NCBI GenBank assembly: GCA_934481505.1
Contig: CAKSPP010000038.1
Coordinates: forward strand, 1 to 9,848
DNA length: 9,848 bases
Source of the DNA: an uncultured Eubacteriales bacterium
Lineage (GTDB): Bacteria > Bacillota > Clostridia > Oscillospirales > UBA644
Reading direction: 5' to 3'
Shown here: positions 5,999-9,848 of the stretch, piece after piece
Layout: each line of letters begins with the position of its first letter
Numbering within the stretch: the first letter of the stretch is position 1
The notes under the pieces: generated by a model
What the model saw: only the letters and a program-made list of their open reading frames with translations
Told to the model about the DNA's origin: nothing
Database searches by the model: none
Made by a program: the position numbers and the translations under genes

Positions 5999-6023
5999 AA
6001 CATTCCTTTTAGCAACTATATTC

Positions 6024-6049
6024 AAAGAACCATTCGTGGTTCTTTTTTT
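6024..6049 (+). terminator. Riboswitch-controlled intrinsic terminator
   Basis: AAAGAACCA (6024-6032) and TGGTTCTTT (6037-6045) form a perfect 9-bp stem capped by a TTCG tetraloop, with a run of seven T at 6043-6049. It sits between the second aptamer and the symporter start, the usual place for transcriptional control by a riboswitch. Confidence 0.9.
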
Positions 6050-6083
6050 ATTTTCCCCCGAATATTTTTGACGGGGTGATATA

Positions 6084-7520
6084 ATGAAAATTCTGTCCGA
6101 AATAAACGCCGCTCTTTCCGATATCGTCTGGGGAACGCCTTTCCTCATTCTGATTTTGGGGGCAGGCGTTTTTCTTTCTTTTAAGCTCAACTTCTTTCAG
6201 ATAACAAAACTTTCTTTATGGCTTCGCGAAACCGTTTTTTCAATTAAAAAGGCGAGAAAACAGGGTGATAATGGAACAGTTTCTCCGTTTCAGGCGGTCT
6301 GTTCGTCCCTTGCCGCAACGGTTGGAACAGGGAACATAACGGGCGTTGCGGCGGCAATCTGCGTCGGTGGACCCGGTGCCGTTTTCTGGATGTGGGTTGC
6401 CGCGTTTTTCGGCATGGCGACAAAATTTTCGGAAAATGTTCTCGGAATATATTACCGCCGCAAAAACGAAAAGGGCGAATTTTCGGGAGGAGCAATGTTC
6501 TATCTTCGGGACGGGCTTTCGGCTGTTCCGTATATTAAGAGAATCGCGAAACCTTTGTCGTTTCTCTTTGCGTTTTTCTGCGTTTTCGCCTCTTTCGGAA
6601 TAGGCAACGCCGTGCAGGCGAACAATATCGCCGTTACTGCCGTTTCTCTTTTTTCGCTTCTGCCGAAAAGCGTTTTCGGGACAGTTTTAAGTCCCTGTTT
6701 TATTGTCGGGCTGCTGCTTGCTGCCGTTACTTATATCTGTCTTTCGGGAGGACTTTCTGGAGTGGGCAAAATCGCGGAAAGACTCGTTCCTTTTATGGCT
6801 CTTTTATATATCGGCGGCTGCCTCTATATCATTTTTTCGCGTTTTTCGCTTCTGCCTGCGGCGTTTGTTTCGATTTTCAAAGGGGCTTTCGGATTTCTTC
6901 CGGTCTGCGGCGGAAGTCTCGGTTTCCTTATTTCCCAAACGATAAAAACGGGAATAAAACGAGGCGTTTTTTCAAATGAAGCGGGGCTTGCGTCTTCCGT
7001 TACCGTCAACGCCTCTTCTTCTGCCGCGAACCCCGTAAGTCAGGGAATGTGGGGAATTTTTGAAGTTTTTGCCGACACTTTTGTTATCTGCACCCTTACT
7101 GCTCTTGTTATTCTTGTTTCGGGAAATATCGACCTCGAAACGGGAAGATGTCTTTCGTCTCTTGAAGGCACAGCCCTTGTAATTTCGGCTTTTTCGTCGT
7201 CAATGGGCAGCGTGGCTGCAATATTCGTCTCCGTTTCGTCTCTTTTGTTTTCCTTTACGACAATTCTCGGCTGGTCTCAATACGGAATAAAAGCGTTCGA
7301 GTATATTTTCGGGGTGTCTTCCGCCGCCGTTTATCGTTTTGTATTTGTTCTTTTCACCGTTATCGGTGCGACGGTTTCTTTGAAAGCCGCTTGGGATATT
7401 TCCGATATTTTCAACGGACTTATGGCTCTTCCGAATCTTGTCGGACTCTTTTTCCTTGCCCCGAAAGTAAAGGAAATTACGGGAAAATATACGGGGAAGA
7501 GGTTAAATCTTTCCGAATAA
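6084..7520 (+). CDS. AGCS-family alanine/glycine:cation symporter
   Basis: The 478-aa membrane protein has about eleven hydrophobic segments. Hallmarks of the sodium/alanine(glycine) symporter family: GTVSPFQAVCSSLAATVGTG (64-83) running into NITGV, then GGPGAVFWMWVAAFFGMATK (95-114), RGVFSNEAGLASS (293-305) and QGMWGIFEVFADTFVICT (320-337). It imports alanine or glycine with Na+ (or H+). The glycine riboswitch ahead of it strongly suggests glycine is the relevant substrate here. The start ATG at 6084 follows GGGGTGAT. It appears monocistronic: no clear terminator follows, but the next gene has its own promoter. Sensing of glycine in the leader would match uptake to cellular glycine. The family is certain; the exact cation and substrate range is inference. 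Confidence 0.95.
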   Translation: MKILSEINAALSDIVWGTPFLILILGAGVFLSFKLNFFQITKLSLWLRETVFSIKKARKQGDNGTVSPFQAVCSSLAATVGTGNITGVAAAICVGGPGAVFWMWVAAFFGMATKFSENVLGIYYRRKNEKGEFSGGAMFYLRDGLSAVPYIKRIAKPLSFLFAFFCVFASFGIGNAVQANNIAVTAVSLFSLLPKSVFGTVLSPCFIVGLLLAAVTYICLSGGLSGVGKIAERLVPFMALLYIGGCLYIIFSRFSLLPAAFVSIFKGAFGFLPVCGGSLGFLISQTIKTGIKRGVFSNEAGLASSVTVNASSSAANPVSQGMWGIFEVFADTFVICTLTALVILVSGNIDLETGRCLSSLEGTALVISAFSSSMGSVAAIFVSVSSLLFSFTTILGWSQYGIKAFEYIFGVSSAAVYRFVFVLFTVIGATVSLKAAWDISDIFNGLMALPNLVGLFFLAPKVKEITGKYTGKRLNLSE

Positions 7521-7544
7521 AATGGTGTAAACAAAGCCTTTGAC

Positions 7545-7573
7545 TTGACTATTTTAATAAAAAGGTATATTAT
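7545..7573 (+). promoter_or_regulatory. nfnAB promoter
   Basis: TTGACT (7545-7550), 17-nt AT-rich spacer, TATTAT (7568-7573). A second, overlapping TTGACT occurs at 7540-7545. Transcription should start near 7580, which excludes the in-frame ATG at 7582 as a practical start. Confidence 0.65.
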
Positions 7574-7605
7574 TAAAAGTAATGAAGAAAACCGGAGAGA
7601 TGAAA

Positions 7606-8451
7606 ATGGGTTATAAAATAATTTCAAAACGAAAACTTAACGATACAGTAACTCAGATGGATATTCTTGCTCCCTATGTCGCGGCAAAAGCCGAGGCTGG
7701 GCAGTTTATTATTCTGCGAGTAACCGATGACGGAGAGAGAATCCCTCTTACCGTTGCGGGCTGCGACAGAGAAAAAGGTACCGTAAATATCATTTTCCAG
7801 ACAGTCGGTGCAACGACCTTTGAATTAAGCCTTAAAAACGAGGGCGAAGAAATAGAAGATTTTTCGGGACCTCTCGGCAGACCTACCGAAACCGACGGAC
7901 TTGAAAGAGTCTGCGTTGTCGGCGGAGGCGTCGGCTGTGCGATAGCTCTTCCGATAGCACGCAAACTTTTTGAAAAAGGCTGCGAAGTCGACGCGATTGT
8001 CGGTTTCAGAAATAAAGACCTTGTTATTCTGGAAGACGAATTCAGAAAGTCGTCGAATACCTTTACTTTGATGACAGACGACGGAACTGCAGGAAGAAAA
8101 GGGCTTGTTACCGAGCCTCTTAAAGAAATTCTTGAAAGCGGCAAGAAATATGATAAAGTTATCGCGATAGGACCTCTTGTCATGATGAAATTCGTCGTAG
8201 AAACCTGCCGTCCGTTTGGAGTTCCCACCGTAGTTTCGATGAACCCGATAATGATCGACGGCACGGGTATGTGCGGCGGCTGCCGTCTTACGGTCGGCGG
8301 AAAAACTCATTTTGCCTGCGTCGACGGTCCCGAATTCGACGGATACGCCGTTGATTTCGACGAAGCGATTTCCCGTTCGTCGATTTACCGCGATTTCGAA
8401 AAACACGCTTATGAAACAGAATGTAATCTCTTTAAGGGGGCGACGAAATGA
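7606..8451 (+). CDS. nfnA: NADH-dependent reduced ferredoxin:NADP+ oxidoreductase subunit A (NfnA)
   Basis: The small subunit of the electron-bifurcating transhydrogenase, 281 aa from ATG 7606 (site GGAGAG, 6 nt spacing). It belongs to the ferredoxin-NADP reductase fold, with an N-terminal FAD-binding barrel (RIPLTVAG, residues 45-52), then an NAD-binding domain (CVVGGGVGCAIALPIA, 103-118). The C-terminal iron-sulfur motif is MIDGTGMCGGC (216-226), with C223, C226 and, further on, C238 in FACVDGPEFDG. Three Cys, with the Asp before GTGMC as a probable fourth ligand, would hold a [2Fe-2S] cluster, as described for NfnA of Thermotoga. With NfnB it couples NADH and reduced ferredoxin oxidation to reduction of two NADP+. 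The stop overlaps the nfnB start as ATGA. Alternative database names for the same subunit are sulfide dehydrogenase or dihydroorotate dehydrogenase electron-transfer-like. Confidence 0.92.
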   Translation: MGYKIISKRKLNDTVTQMDILAPYVAAKAEAGQFIILRVTDDGERIPLTVAGCDREKGTVNIIFQTVGATTFELSLKNEGEEIEDFSGPLGRPTETDGLERVCVVGGGVGCAIALPIARKLFEKGCEVDAIVGFRNKDLVILEDEFRKSSNTFTLMTDDGTAGRKGLVTEPLKEILESGKKYDKVIAIGPLVMMKFVVETCRPFGVPTVVSMNPIMIDGTGMCGGCRLTVGGKTHFACVDGPEFDGYAVDFDEAISRSSIYRDFEKHAYETECNLFKGATK

Positions 8452-9848
8452 ACAATTCACCGAAGAAAAATCCGATGCCGTCCCTTTCGGCGGAAGTAAG
8501 AAAACATTGTTTTGAGGAAGTTGCTCTCGGCTATTCCGAAGAGACCGCTCTTCTCGAAGCCGACCGCTGCTTAAACTGCAAAAATATGCCCTGCGTTTCG
8601 GGCTGCCCCGTCAATATCAAAATTCCCGCATTTATCGCAAAGATAAGAGAAAAAGACTATGACGGTGCGTATGCCGTAATTTCCGAATCGTCTTCTCTTC
8701 CCGCCGTCTGCGGAAGAGTTTGTCCGCAGGAAAGCCAGTGCGAGGCAAAATGCGTAAGAGGAATAAAGGGCGAGCCGGTAGGTATCGGCAGACTTGAAAG
8801 ATTTGTCGCCGACAGAGCAAACGCAAAAGAAGAAACCGAGATAAAAGTTCCCGAAAAGAACGGTAAAAAAGTCGCCGTTGTCGGTTCGGGTCCGTCGGGG
8901 CTTACCTGTGCGGGTGACCTTGCGAAAAAGGGATATGAAGTTACCGTTTTCGAGGCTCTTCACCTTGCGGGCGGCGTTCTTGTCTACGGAATTCCCGAAT
9001 TCCGTCTTCCGAAATCGATAGTTCAAAAAGAAGTCGATACCCTTAAAAAACTCGGCGTTAAAATAGAGAAAAACGTAATTATCGGAAAGACCCTTACCGT
9101 AGACGAGCTTTTCGAAAAAGGCTTTTCCGCCGTCTTTATCGGCAGCGGAGCAGGTCTTCCGAACTTTATGAATATTCCGGGAGAAAGCCTTAAAGGCGTA
9201 TTCTCCGCAAACGAATTTTTGACCCGCGTAAACCTTATGAAAGCATACAGAGAAAATGCGAAAACTCCCGTATTCAACGCGAAAAATGTCGCTGTTGTCG
9301 GCGGAGGAAACGTCGCAATGGACGCCGCGAGAACGGCACTCCGTCTCGGTGCGGAAAATGTTTATATCGTCTATCGCCGCGGCATGGAAGAGCTTCCCGC
9401 ACGCCGCGAAGAAGTCGAACACGCAATGGAAGAGGGCGTCGATTTCCGTCTGCTTTGCAACCCGACCGAAATTCTCGGCTATCATAATCCCGACGACCGC
9501 CGCGATATTAAAAACGGCACCGTTATCGGTATGAAATGTATAAAAATGGAACTCGGCGAACCCGACTCTTCCGGCAGACGCCGTCCCGTTCCCGTCGAGG
9601 GTTCGGAATTCGTGCTTGATGTCGACTGCGTAATAATCGCCGTAGGTACAAGCCCCAATCCGCTTATCCGTTCGACGACCGTTGGTCTTGAAACAACGAA
9701 ACGCGGAGGCCTTGTCGTAACCGAAGAAACAGGGGAGACGACAAGAGAAAACGTATATGCGGGCGGCGACGCCGTAACGGGAGCCGCGACGGTAATTCTT
9801 GCCATGGGAGCGGGAAAAACCGCGGCAAAGGCTATCGACGAAAAACTT
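8448..9848 (+). CDS. nfnB: NADH-dependent reduced ferredoxin:NADP+ oxidoreductase subunit B (NfnB), 3' end cut by window
   Basis: 467 codons are present with no stop before the window edge; the family is about 465-475 aa, so only the last few residues are missing. The N-terminus holds two [4Fe-4S] cysteine groups: C41, C44, C49, C53 (CLNCKNMPCVSGCPVNIKIP) and C88, C92, C98, C102 (CGRVCPQESQCEAKC). The FAD Rossmann motif is VVGSGPSGLTCAGDLAKKGY (144-163), the NADP(H)-binding motif VVGGGNVAMDAART (283-296), and the second FAD contact AGGDAVTGAATVILAMGAGK (438-457). This is the glutamate synthase small-subunit-like fold. It shares ATGA with nfnA and has its own AAGGGGGCG site. Pairing with nfnA, not gltB, identifies it as NfnB of the bifurcating complex and not GltD. 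Confidence 0.93.
   Translation, partial: MNNSPKKNPMPSLSAEVRKHCFEEVALGYSEETALLEADRCLNCKNMPCVSGCPVNIKIPAFIAKIREKDYDGAYAVISESSSLPAVCGRVCPQESQCEAKCVRGIKGEPVGIGRLERFVADRANAKEETEIKVPEKNGKKVAVVGSGPSGLTCAGDLAKKGYEVTVFEALHLAGGVLVYGIPEFRLPKSIVQKEVDTLKKLGVKIEKNVIIGKTLTVDELFEKGFSAVFIGSGAGLPNFMNIPGESLKGVFSANEFLTRVNLMKAYRENAKTPVFNAKNVAVVGGGNVAMDAARTALRLGAENVYIVYRRGMEELPARREEVEHAMEEGVDFRLLCNPTEILGYHNPDDRRDIKNGTVIGMKCIKMELGEPDSSGRRRPVPVEGSEFVLDVDCVIIAVGTSPNPLIRSTTVGLETTKRGGLVVTEETGETTRENVYAGGDAVTGAATVILAMGAGKTAAKAIDEKL

Noticed and set aside
5850..6071. 73-codon open frame across the leader of the symporter
   Set aside because: The sequence is the tandem glycine riboswitch plus terminator. The frame has no ribosome binding site and its peptide is an Arg/Lys-rich artefact.
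7521..7539. Terminator after the symporter
   Set aside because: No hairpin with a T-run is visible between the symporter stop and the nfnAB promoter, so none is annotated.
7582..7605. Start of nfnA at ATG 7582
   Set aside because: There is no ribosome binding site, and the position coincides with the predicted transcript start. ATG 7606 has GGAGAG at proper spacing and matches the family N-terminus.
8571..9485. 304-codon minus-strand open frame opposite nfnB
   Set aside because: It mirrors the nfnB reading frame, has no ribosome binding site and low-complexity composition, and nfnB carries all its motifs on the plus strand.
1..9848. CRISPR array, tRNA or rRNA gene, insertion sequence
   Set aside because: No regularly spaced repeats, no tRNA-like cloverleaf ends or rRNA segments, and no transposase or paired terminal inverted repeats were seen.

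Overview
The window looks like the chromosome of an anaerobic, endospore-lineage Firmicute (class Clostridia, probably a gut or host-associated lineage). Three things point there: a BofA-type membrane protein, a complete electron-bifurcating ferredoxin:NADP+ oxidoreductase pair (NfnAB) and a tandem glycine riboswitch, together with AGGAGG-like ribosome binding sites and near-consensus sigma-A promoters in short intergenic gaps. Most genes have mid-range GC. The block at about 950-1795 is visibly more AT-rich and looks like accessory DNA. The taxonomic placement is inference.

Layout: (i) 39-905 holds a divergent pair, a BofA-family small membrane protein (-) and an ECF-transporter substrate-binding membrane subunit (+). 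The latter ends at a perfect 17-bp hairpin that can serve both converging transcripts. (ii) 951-1795 holds an unrecognised AT-rich gene (-) with its own promoter, a short open-frame remnant (+) and a second hairpin. (iii) 1796-4664 is a minus-strand run: an AbrB/MazE-type regulator, an ABC exporter ATPase and its ABC-2 permease in one tightly coupled operon, followed by nagA with its own perfect-consensus promoter. (iv) 4743-5822 is a Gfo/Idh/MocA oxidoreductase transcribed divergently from the regulator. (v) 5797-7520 is a promoter, a two-aptamer glycine riboswitch, an intrinsic terminator and an AGCS-family alanine/glycine:cation symporter, forming a self-contained glycine-sensing uptake unit. 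(vi) 7540-9848 is nfnA-nfnB with an ATGA overlap. nfnB runs off the window end but is nearly complete.

How they fit together: the window is mainly housekeeping metabolism (vitamin uptake, amino-sugar catabolism, glycine uptake, balancing of NADH/NADPH/ferredoxin) plus a small self-regulated export operon. I do not see a convincing undescribed multi-gene system. The points most worth following are the architecture of the riboswitch expression platform, including an extra long-range helix; the regulator-exporter operon with a dyad just after its promoter; and the AT-rich orphan block between the ECF gene and nagA.
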